From NCBI GenBank assembly GCA_039621445.1, contig CP154954.1, forward strand, positions 12,766,716 through 12,830,715: DNA of 64,000 nucleotides, written 5' to 3'. Under the pieces are notes generated by a model, which did not search any database, had not been told where the DNA came from, and saw nothing but the letters and a program-made list of their open reading frames with translations. The position numbers and the translations under genes are program-made. This document shows positions 25,276 through 35,267 of this stretch, piece by piece. Source of the DNA: Euglena gracilis (lineage: Eukaryota > Euglenida > Euglenophyceae > Euglenales). Position 1 is the stretch's first letter; each line of letters starts with the position of its first letter.

Positions 25276-26186
25276 ATGAACCGGAACTTCTGCTTGGCAG
25301 GCTTCCAGATGCCGTAGTTTGTACACAACCCCGGCACCCGTGGGTCAGCTGAGCCGCTTGTTGATGTCGCTGAGGTGCGCGACGACATCACTCCAGCTCC
25401 CTGGCACGTCCTTGAAGACCGTGGAATCTGCAAGGTAGGCCGCCATCTGCTTCTGGTGCCACCGTTTGCAGATGAACACCAAGCTGTGTGGTGCTCGGTC
25501 GTCGTGGAGGAATTCTAGCTGCTTTTGTGCCTCCCGGATTTGCTGCGACAATGCAGGGAACCCCGTGGGGACGAGGTCCTCCTTCACTGATGAACGTTGC
25601 CAGTTGGTCTGCCCGTTGCGAGCTTGCGGGCGAAAGATGCATCGGTGGGGTTGCTGCGTGCCGCCCACTCTGTGTACTAGTTGAGTGCTCGTCGCAGGTC
25701 GTGGAGGACGGAGTCCGCAGGGCCCTTGAGGCATAACTTCTTGCCCTTCGCAGCGAGTGTCTGGAGGTAGGACCATCGGAGCAGGTCCGACTCGTTGCTC
25801 ACCACATGCCCCTCATGGAACGAGGCTGGCTCGCGGCGGCGTAGCACGGTGTGGCACGTGCACCCCTCCAGATCGTCTGCCCGGGCTGCCTCCAGATCCA
25901 GCTCTTCGGCCACGCGCGCGTAGTTGCACAGCCAGGCCTGCCACTGTGGGGCGAACTTGTCGCACACCATGATTGCGGCGGCCACGTCGGGGTTGGGGTG
26001 CAGCTTGAACACCGCCTTTTGTCGGAGGACCTTGCGCAACTTGAGGAATCGGGCACCATTGTTGGAATAGCAGAACTTCAGGAACTGCCTCTCTGGGGCC
26101 TCCTTCCGCTTGGCCTTGACGAGCTCCACCAGCTTGCACTCCAGCAACAGGTGGCCTGCTCGCCTATCGTCGTCTGGCACGTGCAT
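25276..26186 (-). pseudogene. PLE-1 Cys/His connector and RT fingers
   Basis: In coding order the piece has CDKFAPQWQAWLCNY, a CTCH motif, then FHEGHVVSNESDLLRW and LQTLAAKGKK. It ends with FLHDDRAPHSLVFICKRWH and YGIWKPAKQKFRFI just before the foldback insertion. The CxC...GHV...GxKFR layout is a hallmark of the PLE region between endonuclease and RT. A stop follows the segment at about 25677, with continuation in another frame (25345-25776), and a stop at about 26187 separates it from the endonuclease part. Confidence 0.8.
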
Positions 26187-26835
26187 CTACAGCCAGTCCA
26201 GGGTTGAGCACAGCTGTGTCTTCCCCCACTTTCGGGCTTCCGCCATGGCACAGGAGTCTCCCTCTTGGCAGCGCTTTAGCCACTTGGGGATGTCTGGGCT
26301 TGGTGGAGGGTCGCCGGCTGCTGTGGGAGTGGGATCTTGCCTTGGGAGCGCGTGGCGACGCTGCAAAACCTTCCGGCTCACTGGGTAGCCTGGGTCGGCT
26401 GTGTTGAAGCCGTGTGGCCACATGGTATTGAGGAGGCCGACCCATTTGCGCTCCCGAGCCAGGGCGTCTCGGCGGATGATGGCGGTGAGCTCTGCACGGG
26501 GGAAATTGTTGGGTGGCGGGAGCTTCTCCAGCGGAACCATGATGAACGAGAATGGGTTGGGGTCGTTGGAGATCATGGAGGGCCTCACTGCACCTCCCTC
26601 GGCTCCACCTGTGCTCCTTGGTCCGCTTCCAGACCTTTCGTTGGGTCTGCCCCACGTACAAGCGCCCCGTGGGGAAATGGAACAGCGCATAGATCCATCT
26701 GGTAGTGTCCCACAGCATGGGGATGTCGGCCCAGTCGATGGAACGGTTGGCGGAGTCGGAGGAGCGCAGCTCCACCACCTTGCGCATGGTCTTATTGCGC
26801 CAGGTTCGCCCCCAGGTGCGCTGCATCCAATCCAT
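26187..26835 (-). pseudogene. PLE-1 GIY-YIG endonuclease
   Basis: The minus frame from 26835 reads RWIYALFHFPTGRLYVGQT, giving the two halves of a GIY-YIG nuclease (WIY and YVG), then the conserved Arg/His helix (KRTKEHRW). A frameshift near 26575 moves the rest of the domain to another frame. There the expected catalytic Glu and closing signature are seen as RERKWVGLLNTMWPHGFN. The enzyme would nick the target DNA to prime reverse transcription. Its position N-terminal to the RT is the permuted order of Chlamys/Naiad-type elements. Confidence 0.85.
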
Positions 26836-27088
26836 ATACTCCTGCCACGACCATTGCTCCTCCTTGCGTCGATGACGGATGGTCGCGGGTCGTGCTTGTT
26901 AAAGGGTTCAGCGATGGGGAGGGCGCGGTCGTCGCAAGGATTGCGAGACAGTGGCTGGCACCGTGGGGTGGAGGTTGACCCGGGAGGACGTTTGGGGGGA
27001 GGCATAGGAGTGCGAGAAAACTCTCCATGCAGTTCTTGGTGAGCCCTAGGGAAAGCTCCCCGGGCCGCATTGGCTGCGGAAATCTCTC

Positions 27089-27563
27089 TTCCAGATTGGT
27101 GTGGATGGGAAGTGTGTGGAGTGTCGGAGGTGGAGGGAGCTGCTTTGTTTTCATTCGAGGAGGTGCTCTGGGTGGTGACCTCCCGCCTGGCCTCCGACAC
27201 AGCGAAACCGGGGGTGCCGGCTCACTACGCTGTGTCATCACTGGCCCACCACCACGGCCCCCGGTGTCCTCCTGGACGGAAAGCTGCCGCTGCTGCTGGA
27301 GCTGCCGTCGCTGCTGCTTCTGTCGCTGCTGCTGCTGCTGCTGTTGCTGCTGCTGCCTGCGGGAGTTGGTTTGGGTAGTTTTGTCGGGTTTGCGGCTTTG
27401 CCAGTGCCTCGGCGGGTGGGAGGCTCCTCCGGTGGTTATTGAACCCTCCCCCCCTCCCGCAGGGGCTGGGTTGCTGCTGCTGCCTTCGGCTGCGGCTGCT
27501 TTGGTTGGGGTGTGCGGGGATCGGAGGGGGGCCTGCCCGGTTTGCCCCTCTCTCTCCCATGGT

Positions 27564-27564
<1 letters not shown>
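27089..27564 (-). repeat. Pseudo-LTR of PLE-1, 5' copy
   Basis: Direct repeat of 21511-22014 (see there). It lies upstream of the endonuclease on the coding strand. Its outer edge meets a (CT)17 tract at 27565-27599. Confidence 0.85.

Positions 27565-27599
<35 letters not shown>
27565..27599. repeat. (CT)n microsatellite at the 5' edge of PLE-1
   Basis: An uninterrupted CT run directly outside the family A pseudo-LTR. Equivalent tracts mark nearly every element edge in 21-61 kb. Confidence 0.95.
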
Positions 27600-27605
<6 letters not shown>

Positions 27606-27626
27606 CGTGGGTTTCCCTTTCCTTTC

Positions 27627-27800
27627 CCTTTCCCCCTCCCCCCTCCCTTGGCCTCCTGTCCCCCGGTGGCTGCCCGTCTGTCTGGCGCGCTGGGCTGCCC
27701 CTTCCCTTTCCCCCTCCCCCCTCCCTTGGCCTCCGGTCCTCCGGTGGCTGCCCGTCTGTCTGGCGCGCTGGGCTGCCCCTTCCCCCTCCCCCCTCCCTTG
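27627..27800. repeat. 78-bp tandem repeat, about 2.2 units
   Basis: The unit contains CCCTTGGCCTCC and GTCTGTCTGGCGCGC; two full copies plus the start of a third. The period of 78 is a multiple of three, so minus-strand frames stay open through it. Confidence 0.85.
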
Positions 27801-27814
27801 CCTGCTGGTGGGTG

Positions 27815-28050
27815 TGTGGCGGTCCCCGTGCGTGCGTGCGTGCTGGGGGGGCGGCGCTCCCCCCTTGGGCTCCGCATGCCTTTCACGCCATCCCCGGACC
27901 CCGCGCCAGGGCCCGGGGGCCCGGGGATGCCACCGCCGGCGAGCCCCCCACCCCCCAGGGCCCCGTCGGCGTGGTACGCCTCGTTCTGGTACCCGCATGA
28001 CGGGCACGGATGGCAGTCTCCGTGCCCGGCACGCGTGTTTCGGGGATCTC
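27815..28050. repeat. Dispersed repeat shared with 60590-60850
   Basis: About 240 bp from GTGGGTGTGTGGCGGTCCCC onward recur, with indels, at 60590-60850. Both copies lie just beyond the 5' side of a Penelope-like element. No coding function is assigned. Confidence 0.75.
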
Positions 28051-28180
28051 CGCGGCCGCGTCGTTCTTGGGCTCCGTCGCCTCGTCCACAGCCTCGTCCT
28101 CCGCGTCCTCCGCGTCCTCCTCGTTGCTGTGGTGGCGGCTGCCTGCTCGCTTGGCGGCTTGGGGGTTCAAACCCAATGGA

Positions 28181-29454
28181 TCACTTCCGCCCCCGGCGTT
28201 GTTGCTGTGGCTGCAGGGGGGCCCAGGGGTTGTCGTCCCTTAGGTCCGGTCGTTGCTGCTGCTGCTGCGGGGGCGGATTCTGCCGCCATTGGTCGAGCTC
28301 TTGCTGCATTTCTTGCAGCGCTCGTTGGAGCCCTTGGAGGCGCTTTTGGAGGCGTTTTCTGCCGGTGCTTTGTGCTGTTTGCCAGCCCTCTCCTTGGGGT
28401 TGGCCCTGCCTGCTTCCTTGTGGGGTGACGTTTCCTTTGCCACCCTTGCCTCCTTTCCTGGGCTGTGTCTGTCCTTTTCCTGTTTGTTGTCCTCCTCGCT
28501 GGGCCCCCCCTTTTGGGTTGGGCTGTTGGTACCCTCTTTGGGGTGGTCCGGGGTTCTTTGCTTCCCCGATCCGTGTCCCTTTCTTCCAGTCGTGCTGGTC
28601 TTGGCTTCTGCTTCTGGGGCACGGTTCTTCTGCTCCTTTGTCCCGCTTGACGGCGTGTCGGGCCACGCCCTGCCAGTGATTGGCTGGTACCCCTGGAGAT
28701 CCGCCCCAGGTCGGTTGCGATTCTTAGGCTGGCGCCCCGCCTGCCATCCGGGGCAGAGGTCCTCTGCGCCGGGCAGGCCGTCATTGCCTGACATGCCTGT
28801 GATTTTTGTCTTCATGGTGCTGGTGGGTTCTGTTTTGTTGGGGTCCCGATTGACGTCGTGCCGGGACACGCCCTGCCGGTGATCGGCAGGTACCCCAGGA
28901 GAGCCGCCCCAGGCAGGTCGCGGGTGATTCTTTGGGCTCCCCGCTTGCCCCTCGGGGGGGTCCGCTGCCGACCCTTCCTCTTCTGGGCCTGGCTGCTTCG
29001 CCTCCCCGATGCGCTGGCCTTCCTGCCATTCGTGGCTGGTGGGTTCTCCACCTTCTTCTTCCGCTCCGGTGTGGGACCTCCGCCTCTCTTCTCGCGTGCC
29101 GCTGGCTTGGTCTTCTGCTTGGGTTGGTGGGCCTTCGTTCTCCATCGCCTTCCATCGGCGGATCTCGTCCCTCCGCTTGTCGGCAACGGCTGCCCACACT
29201 TGGTCTTGGAGGCTTTGGTCCCACCCCTGCCACATCTCGTGGCGGTCGCTTGCTTTGGACGTGGCCTTGAACCGCTCGTACTGCTCCCGCCACTCCGCCG
29301 GCCACTCGGCCAAGCGCGTGTACAGCCTTTTCTTGCGTTGGCTTGTTTGGGTTGCCTGCGAGGCGTCGTCCCCTTCGGTGGGTTGTGGAGTGGCCGCCTC
29401 CTCCACCACCACCGACACTGGGCGCTTGTTGCCCAGGAGTCGGTCTGTGGCCAT
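28181..29454 (-). pseudogene. Stand-alone gag-like ORF with two GEAxxPGP motifs (family D)
   Basis: The minus frame from an ATG at 29454 encodes a domain parallel to the PLE gag-like region. It has LAEWPAEWREQYERFK, then a WDQSLQDQVWA segment, then HEWQEGQRIGEAKQPGP (about 28976-29021). A second motif, HDWKKGTRIGEAKNPGP (about 28540-28590), lies in a different frame together with a Gln-rich coiled coil (LQRALQEMQQELDQW). A frame change between 28850 and 28670 is therefore needed to join them. Near-duplicate 70-bp stretches at 28651-28720 and 28849-28925 show an internal duplication. It may be ORF1 of the neighbouring LINE or the remnant of another PLE. Confidence 0.6.
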
Positions 29455-29649
29455 GGGGTCGCTTCTTGCCGGTGCCTCCTCGGTGGTTGTGGTGCTTTGT
29501 GCTTCCTGCGTGGGGGTGGCGCTCGGTGGCGGTGTGGCGGGGGGGGGGGGAATCGGTCGGAGTGGTGAGGAGCGCTCACCGCGGGGCGCTGTCTGAGCCC
29601 TGAGAGTTCAAGAACTCCAGGATAAGCTCAGCGTCCCACCCCTCCTCCA

Positions 29650-31082
29650 TCAGGTCGGTGGGCCTTGGGCCGCCCGTCCATGTTCAGCAGTCCTTGGGGG
29701 CCGCGGCGGCAGCCATGAGCTCATCAGAGTCTGTCGCTTGGGGGGCGGAGCGGAATCAGCCGTTGTGGATGGGGACCCCGTCCGAGGCCTCCGTCGGGAG
29801 CTGTCCGCTGGTGGGTCGGGAGCCTCGATGGTTGGTGGGTGTGTCGCTGGCCTGGCCGGTGGAGCTGTGCGTCGCCACTTCACGGGGGCCAGGTCCTCCG
29901 GGGCGCGTGTGCGTCCAGAGCTTGTCGATGACGAGGTGGTGTCCGTGAGGGAGCGGAGGTAGTTCTTCCACTGGGTGACGAACGTGTCATACCACTCCCG
30001 AGGAGAACCGTCCGCCGGGGCGCAGACCTTCACTGTCCAGCGCATGTGGTGCGTGGGGGGCAGGCCAGGTGCGAGCGGGGCATGCACATCCCGGCAGCGC
30101 AGCCACTGGGACAGCTCGTCATCCGCCGCCACCCTTCGCTGCAAGCGTCTGGTGAAGCCCATCAGCAGGGCTGACTCGCTGCCGCTAGCCGATGACGGGA
30201 ACGGGCGTCCATGGTCCACCTCCCACAAAAGCAGCAGAGCCATGCCGGACTCGCCCTCCTCTGGCCCCACTGGTCGCAGGTGAGGATGGGTCCGCAGCCA
30301 GGCTGCCAGGCGAGAATCCACGTCATCCGTGGAAGGGACGGAGGCGCGGGCGGGATGGGCGGCCTCCAATTGTACCTGCGCCCGATGCCAGCTGTCCGCG
30401 TCGGCTTGCACCCGCGGGGTCCGGTTGTAGAGGAAGGCTCCCATCCTCGAATTCTGTGCCAACGGTGGCTGCAGCACCGTCACGCCGGACTTCGCGAGGT
30501 TGGCGAGGGCGCGTCCTAGGCCTGCGGTTCGCTTGGTGACGTCGACGCCGGGGGTTTGCGTGTACAGTTCACCGGTAGTCCGCTCGAACAGGGCCAGCAG
30601 CTGGACAGCCGTGGAGCCGGAGGCGGCAGGGCACACGACGCAGTCCTCTTGGAGCAACCGCACCAACCGGTCCACCAACCACCGGCGTCGCAGCTCGCCC
30701 GAGGGGGGGCGTCGGAGGGGGTGGCTGGGGGTGCGGGTGCTGCCGCACGCCGGTGCACCTCCACGTCCCGTAGCTCGGCCACCGTGAGACGCCGCTCCGT
30801 TGGGAGATGGCAGGGCTGGGGCAGCGGTCCCGGGACGGGGGCTGGGGTCGGAGCGGGGGGGTGTGCCGAGCCCGTGGGGGTCACTGGGGAGGCGGCCATC
30901 AGCTCCCCGCGTCGACGTAGCAGCTCAGCTACACGTTCTGCTAAGGCGTGATGGAGACGGCCTTTGAAGCGCACTGCATCGAAGTCGGGCAGCAGGCAGT
31001 GTTGTGTCGCCGACGCTGGGATGAGGGCGGCCAACAGCGGCATGCGCATCGATGGCAACCAGTCGTCTGACGGGAGAGGCAC
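29650..31082 (-). pseudogene. LINE C-terminal extension, unknown function
   Basis: Downstream of the RNase H frame on the minus strand, two frames together span about 470 codons: 31082-30516, then 30678-29650. The switch is near a G-run at about 30700. The sequence is protein-like, for example WLPSMRMPLLAALIPAS, RLTVAELRDVEVHRRA and WYDTFVTQWKNYLRSL. The end is Ser/Pro/Arg-rich. It continues the order of the same LINE, so it is probably the C-terminal part of its ORF2 protein or a third ORF. No family is recognised. Confidence 0.45.
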
Positions 31083-31112
31083 GTCGATGGCGGAGGAACT
31101 GCAAGCTGCCAG

Positions 31113-32117
31113 CTAGGCCTCCTTCAGGAGTGGCATCCAGTCGGCGGAGCCGGTAGCTGGACAGCCTGCCAGCACATGGGCGTCGTCCTCCAGGGCAGCC
31201 CCACAGCACAGGCAGGACGGCGAGGTGATGTTGTCGATCCCATGCCGCGTCAGCCGGTCGCGGGTGGCGAGACAACCGCAGCGCACGCGGGCCGTCCGTT
31301 TCACCACTGCCGGAGGGACCCGATGTGCGAACGCCGTGACCGACATGATTGGCCGCTTGAACACGCCCACCGAGGCTGTCTGGTCAAACAGCACATCCGT
31401 GGGGAAGATGGGGTCCAGCCGAGGTCGCGGGCCGCGGGCACCCCACAGTCCCCTCACGCGACGCCACCAGGTTGCCGGGAAGGAGCGGGCCACCTCCATC
31501 ACCACGGAGCTGTCAGAGTCGATGAGCACCACCGCGTCGCCCAGGGGGCCACGAAGCAGCACGTCTGCCGATGAGGGCCAGGGCGAGAGGCCAGGCTCCT
31601 GTGCCGCACGCTTCGCCAGGCCATCCACCACATCATTGCCAACCGCTTTTTGCCGTCCGGCGCGCACCCCCTCCTCGTCGTGGGCCAACACCTTTTCGAG
31701 CGTTAGCGGGCACAGGCACGCCGCCGCCGCCATCAGAGCTTTGCGTACCTCCACACGATCTGGGCAGCGCAACTGTCGCGATGCGCTCCAGCTGCCCCAG
31801 CGGCGCAGCAGGTGTAGCGAGCACAACGAGTCTGTGAGCACCCGGGCTGGCTGCATCTCCAGGGCGAGCGTGAGGGCGATCAGTTCGCAGTGCGTACTGC
31901 TGCGCGCCGCCGGCACTGCCCGCAACACCGACTCCTCCGTGAGGGGTAGCCACACTGCAGCGACGCCACCAGCCGAGGACAGGGAGCCGTCTGTGAACGC
32001 CGTGCGGCCCTCCACTGAGCCGTCGATTGGGGACATCACCACGTCCGCGAGGAGGCAGGGCTCCGCGCCGAGGGCGGGCCAGTAGCGGGCTCGCGAGCAG
32101 GCGGTGTTCCGGACCAC
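31113..32117 (-). CDS. LINE RNase H domain and C-terminal Cys motif (ORF2 3' part)
   Basis: An open minus frame of 334 codons. The RNase H1 pattern is visible: Asp in AFTDGSL (31981-31998), Glu in HCELIALTLAL (about 31881-31892), Asp in VLTDSL (about 31827-31841), and a closing Asp in GNDVVDGLAKRA (about 31612-31645). The C-terminus carries CLCCG...H...C (31158-31211), the Cys-His motif common after the RT in LINE ORF2 proteins. RNase H would remove the RNA strand during target-primed reverse transcription. A stop at 32121 separates it from the RT thumb frame upstream. Confidence 0.82.
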   Translation of the reverse strand: MVRNTACSRARYWPALGAEPCLLADVVMSPIDGSVEGRTAFTDGSLSSAGGVAAVWLPLTEESVLRAVPAARSSTHCELIALTLALEMQPARVLTDSLCSLHLLRRWGSWSASRQLRCPDRVEVRKALMAAAACLCPLTLEKVLAHDEEGVRAGRQKAVGNDVVDGLAKRAAQEPGLSPWPSSADVLLRGPLGDAVVLIDSDSSVVMEVARSFPATWWRRVRGLWGARGPRPRLDPIFPTDVLFDQTASVGVFKRPIMSVTAFAHRVPPAVVKRTARVRCGCLATRDRLTRHGIDNITSPSCLCCGAALEDDAHVLAGCPATGSADWMPLLKEA

Positions 32118-32120
32118 TTT

Positions 32121-32785
32121 CTAGCCGATGACGGCCAGAGCGGAGCGCAGCGCCAGCGATGGCTCTGACCAGAGCTGACCAGGGCAGGCCACAGCTCGGT
32201 GCACGACGCCCTCTGTGCCGGGGGAGTTGGCGAGACGATGCAGCCAGCGCAGCTGCAGGAAGCGCATGTGCTCCACGGGGTGGAGCGTGGCCGAGTCCCC
32301 CAGCGGCCACGACAAGGCGACCTACGGTGCTGTCCACGCATTGAGCTCCAGCGGCGGTTTGCTGCACACAGCACGCTTGCCCGCGGACACGAGAGCCTTC
32401 AGCAGGGATGGCGGTAGGTGGCGGAGCTCACAGCCGTAGAGCGCCTGCGGCAGCACGGTGCAGCGCCACAGCACGGCGGAGAGGGAGGCCGGGAGCGGCA
32501 GCCCGCGGAGACGCTGCGCTGTCGCCAAGGCCTTGTCCAGCCAGGGGCGCCAGTGCGCCGCTGCCACCGCACGTTCCGGTAGACCGATCTCGATGCCGAC
32601 GAAGCGGAAGCTGGCGGAGGTCAGGACTGTTGAGGCGCCTGCTGAGACCGCCCGGCCCGGGCCCAAGGAGGACCAGGCCTGCACCTTCATCACCAGCACA
32701 CCCAGCAGGTCGCACCAGCGCAGGTATGCCGCGATCAGCTTCTCCAGCGCAGGTCGCGAGGGAGCGATGAGGACGAGAGCCCTGT
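32121..32785 (-). pseudogene. LINE reverse transcriptase, C-terminal part only
   Basis: Minus-strand sequence beginning abruptly at about 32785 with ALVLIAPSRPALEKL, the stretch that follows the catalytic Asp-Asp box in LINE RTs. It continues with FRFVGIEIGLPERA and LWRCTVLPQALYGCELR (thumb). A further segment in another frame (32315-32121, LGDSATLHPVEHMRF) links to RNase H. The catalytic motifs A, B and C are absent. The cut-off point coincides with the start of the plus-strand LINE 5' half. Confidence 0.75.
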
Positions 32786-32906
32786 GCCCGCAGCAGCAGC
32801 AGCAAACAGCACGCCGGCTCCACCAACACCAACCACAAGTGCCACACCGCCACCGAGGTTTGGAAGCCGCGTTAGCGGCTTGGTTCGATCGGAGCCCCTC
32901 CTCCTG

Positions 32907-34607
32907 ATGTTGACCGAATTGGACTCCACCGACACGCTCCGACTGCTGGGTACCCCTGTCCCTGCCTCGTTCGAGCCCAACACCTGCGTTGTGCTGCCAC
33001 CCACTGCGATGGCCTGGGCCCTCAGCCACAAGGCCCGCAACCGGGTGCAGCACGCGTTCAACGGCAACCCACCCCCGACGCAACGCCCCCGCCTCCTCGA
33101 CCGGCAGCAGCTGCAGAAGCTGCAGGAGGCGGGCAAGCTGCGTGCGGCTGGCTGGACGCTTCCCGCCGCCGTCGACAAGCTGCCGGTGCGGGTGTACGAC
33201 ACTCGCATCCCGAAGGAGTGGCTGCAGCAGCTGGCAGCCGACCTCCGACGCCTGGACGAGTCCGACCAGGCTTGGGTGGTGGGAGGCGATTTCGCCTCGG
33301 GAGCCGATCTGACCGATGCAGACGTCGCGGCGTGCCCCGACTCGAAGCGATGGTCCGACGAGCCCCGCCATCTGGTGATACCGCCGCGACCTCACCTGCG
33401 GGAGCTGGTCTTGGCCCTGCGGCGGCGCGCCGAGGTGGAACACCCAGCGTCGCTGATCTCCTTGGCGGTCCTCGTTGATCGCCACTGGTGCCCTGCCGAC
33501 TTGGACGTGGCCGCCTTGCGTCCCCAGCTTGGAGAGGCTGCCGCCCTGTTCGATGACCCCCGCTTGCAGGTGGAGGTGGTGGCCTTGGCTGAGCGTGCGC
33601 CGGTGCTGCGCATCCCCGCCACGGTGAAGTGCTTGCCGCCTGAGGAATGGGAGCCGGGGTTCCTGCCCCGCAGTCAAGTCCTGCTCTTCCTCAACCTGCG
33701 GCGCCCCACGGCTGGAGTGGAGGTGGCCAACCGCTGGGTGCGGGGTGCTCTCCCCGACCCGGAGCCGAGCGGCTTGGAGCTGCTGCGGGTGGAGTTCCAG
33801 CTGCCCCCGACAGTGCGGCAACGGAATGCGGAGCATGAGCTGCGGCGCGCGCTGGGCAAGGTGGCTGGCGCGGTGGGTGTGGTGTTCGGGGCGGCCCATC
33901 GCGTGCAGGGTCTGCAGACCCTTCACAGTGGCGAAGTCCTCGCCATCCTCGTCGTGCCGCGGGCGGAAGCGCTGCAGTGGATGCGCGGCAGTGGCAGTGG
34001 CGGCCTGTTCATTCGGCCGTTCTGGACGAAGGAGACGGCGCCGGCCTTGCAGCGGGAGCAGTTCAACCTGCTGTACCTGCGAGGCCGGAGGGCAGATGCC
34101 GCAGCGCTGTGGGACGCCCTTCACGACGTGCCGGGCGTCGTCGGTCTTCTCCCTGCGGAGAAGGACCTCGCGGTGCGGATCAGCATGCGGGGTGGCGCAG
34201 GCCCTGCGGTCATCCAGGGGAAGGTCCGCGCGGTGCTGGACGACCCGAATGCGGCCCTGCGGCAGCCCACGCCTGGGGCGTCGTGGTGGAGGCTGGGCCC
34301 CCTGACAGACGCCGACGTCTTCCGAGTGCGGGAGCTCATCGCGATGGTGGGCTTGGACCCTCTCCGGGGTGAAGTGCGTCTCGGTGCCGCGGGGCCATTC
34401 CGCCGGGTGGCCTTCTTCCAAGCGGCTGGGCAGCCAACGCGGACCTCCCTGGACGATGGTGGCTGGGGGCAGCGGTCCTGCAGTGCGCAGCTGTCTCCGG
34501 CCAGTCCTCCGCAACGACGCCCGCCGACTGCACGTACTCCGTCAACTTCCCGGCCAGCTCCCTCGCAGAGCTCTGCGGCGCCTGGCCTGCCATCCTCGTC
34601 GACCTGA
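32907..34607 (+). CDS. LINE ORF1-like protein
   Basis: An open plus frame; the first in-frame ATG is at 32907 (MLTELDSTDTLRL), although the frame is open from 32784. About 567 codons from that ATG. No catalytic domain is visible. The middle has alternating strand/helix-like stretches (for example VLLFLNLRR and FNLLYLRGRRADAAALW), which could be RNA-binding folds; that is inference. The tail is Ser/Pro/Arg-rich. Its place upstream of a coiled-coil ORF and an APE endonuclease supports an ORF1 role (RNA chaperone or particle protein). Confidence 0.55.
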   Translation: MLTELDSTDTLRLLGTPVPASFEPNTCVVLPPTAMAWALSHKARNRVQHAFNGNPPPTQRPRLLDRQQLQKLQEAGKLRAAGWTLPAAVDKLPVRVYDTRIPKEWLQQLAADLRRLDESDQAWVVGGDFASGADLTDADVAACPDSKRWSDEPRHLVIPPRPHLRELVLALRRRAEVEHPASLISLAVLVDRHWCPADLDVAALRPQLGEAAALFDDPRLQVEVVALAERAPVLRIPATVKCLPPEEWEPGFLPRSQVLLFLNLRRPTAGVEVANRWVRGALPDPEPSGLELLRVEFQLPPTVRQRNAEHELRRALGKVAGAVGVVFGAAHRVQGLQTLHSGEVLAILVVPRAEALQWMRGSGSGGLFIRPFWTKETAPALQREQFNLLYLRGRRADAAALWDALHDVPGVVGLLPAEKDLAVRISMRGGAGPAVIQGKVRAVLDDPNAALRQPTPGASWWRLGPLTDADVFRVRELIAMVGLDPLRGEVRLGAAGPFRRVAFFQAAGQPTRTSLDDGGWGQRSCSAQLSPASPPQRRPPTARTPSTSRPAPSQSSAAPGLPSSST

Positions 34608-34802
34608 GGTGGTGCGCGGAAGATTTCCGCTCCGCGGCAGGCTTCCACCACCGACCTTCGACAGCCACCACCGTCACAGCCGCCGCGGGCGCCACGGCCG
34701 CCAGATCCTGGCCAATCTCCGGCGTCTCTACTGCCAGCACCAGGTTCTCGTGCTGCTCGCCGTGCGGCCAAGAAGGCGTCAATCACCGAGATTGTTCCCT
34801 TT

Positions 34803-35267
34803 GTGGCTCCGGCTTCCCCCTCGTCATCCCCCTTGGATGCTGTGCTGGCGGAGATGCGGGCTCTGCGCCAGGCCATGGAGCGGCAGCAGTGGCAGCTGGA
34901 GGAGCTGCGTCGTGAGAACGCCGACCTGCAGACGCAGCTTGCGGCGACGCGATGGGGGCATGCGGCCGGGCACGCCAAGCATTTCCAGCATCAGCCGTAC
35001 GCGCCTTCGTCTCAAGTGGGTGCTCCTGTACCGCGTCTGGGAGGTGCTGAGCTGTTCAGTCAGGACGAGCGGAGGGCAGACGAGCTGGCGGCTGCTCCAA
35101 CGACCCCCCGAGCTCCTGCAGCGGCCTCTGGTGGTGCCCAGCCGATGGACGGCCCGGAGGAGGACAGCCGAGGTCGCACACGAGATGCGGGCGAGCTCAC
35201 CCCAGAGAAGCCGGCGCTGAAGAAGAAAGCGCGCGCTGCCTCGGAGGGGGCGCGGCGCGATGCCTGA
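34803..35267 (+). CDS. Coiled-coil ORF preceding the LINE endonuclease ORF
   Basis: An open plus frame; the first ATG lies at about 34855 (MRALRQAMERQQWQLEELR). It has a clear coiled coil with Leu/Met heptads, then an Asp/Glu/Arg-rich tail ending in a Lys/Ala basic patch. It may be the end of ORF1 after a frameshift between 34607 and 34800, or a separate small ORF. Its stop overlaps the start of the next ORF in the 8-base string ATGCCTGA (35260-35267), a layout known from stop-restart translation in some LINEs. Confidence 0.5.
   Translation: MAPASPSSSPLDAVLAEMRALRQAMERQQWQLEELRRENADLQTQLAATRWGHAAGHAKHFQHQPYAPSSQVGAPVPRLGGAELFSQDERRADELAAAPTTPRAPAAASGGAQPMDGPEEDSRGRTRDAGELTPEKPALKKKARAASEGARRDA

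Larger units (their letters stand above)
21511..27564 (-). mobile_element. PLE-1: Penelope-like element, family A, degenerate
   Basis: A full-length but broken minus-strand retroelement. It is bounded by two direct repeats of about 480-500 bp (27089-27564 at its 5' side, 21511-22014 at its 3' side), read as pseudo-LTRs. Between them, in coding order, are a leader, a GIY-YIG endonuclease, a Cys/His connector, a PLE-type reverse transcriptase, a Val-Pro repeat region, a GEADHPGP domain and a coiled coil. Frameshifts, stops and a 411-bp foldback insertion (24863-25273) disrupt the frame. Its protein differs clearly from the family B copies, so it represents a separate, older lineage. Confidence 0.88.

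Noticed and set aside
27027-28679. Plus frame of 550 codons
   Set aside because: Antisense shadow of the PLE-1 pseudo-LTR, the CT tract and the family D ORF; its composition is Cys/Ser/Leu/Pro low complexity.
32322-34514. Minus frame of 730 codons
   Set aside because: Only its last part (below 32785) is the LINE RT thumb. The rest is antisense to the plus-strand LINE ORF1.
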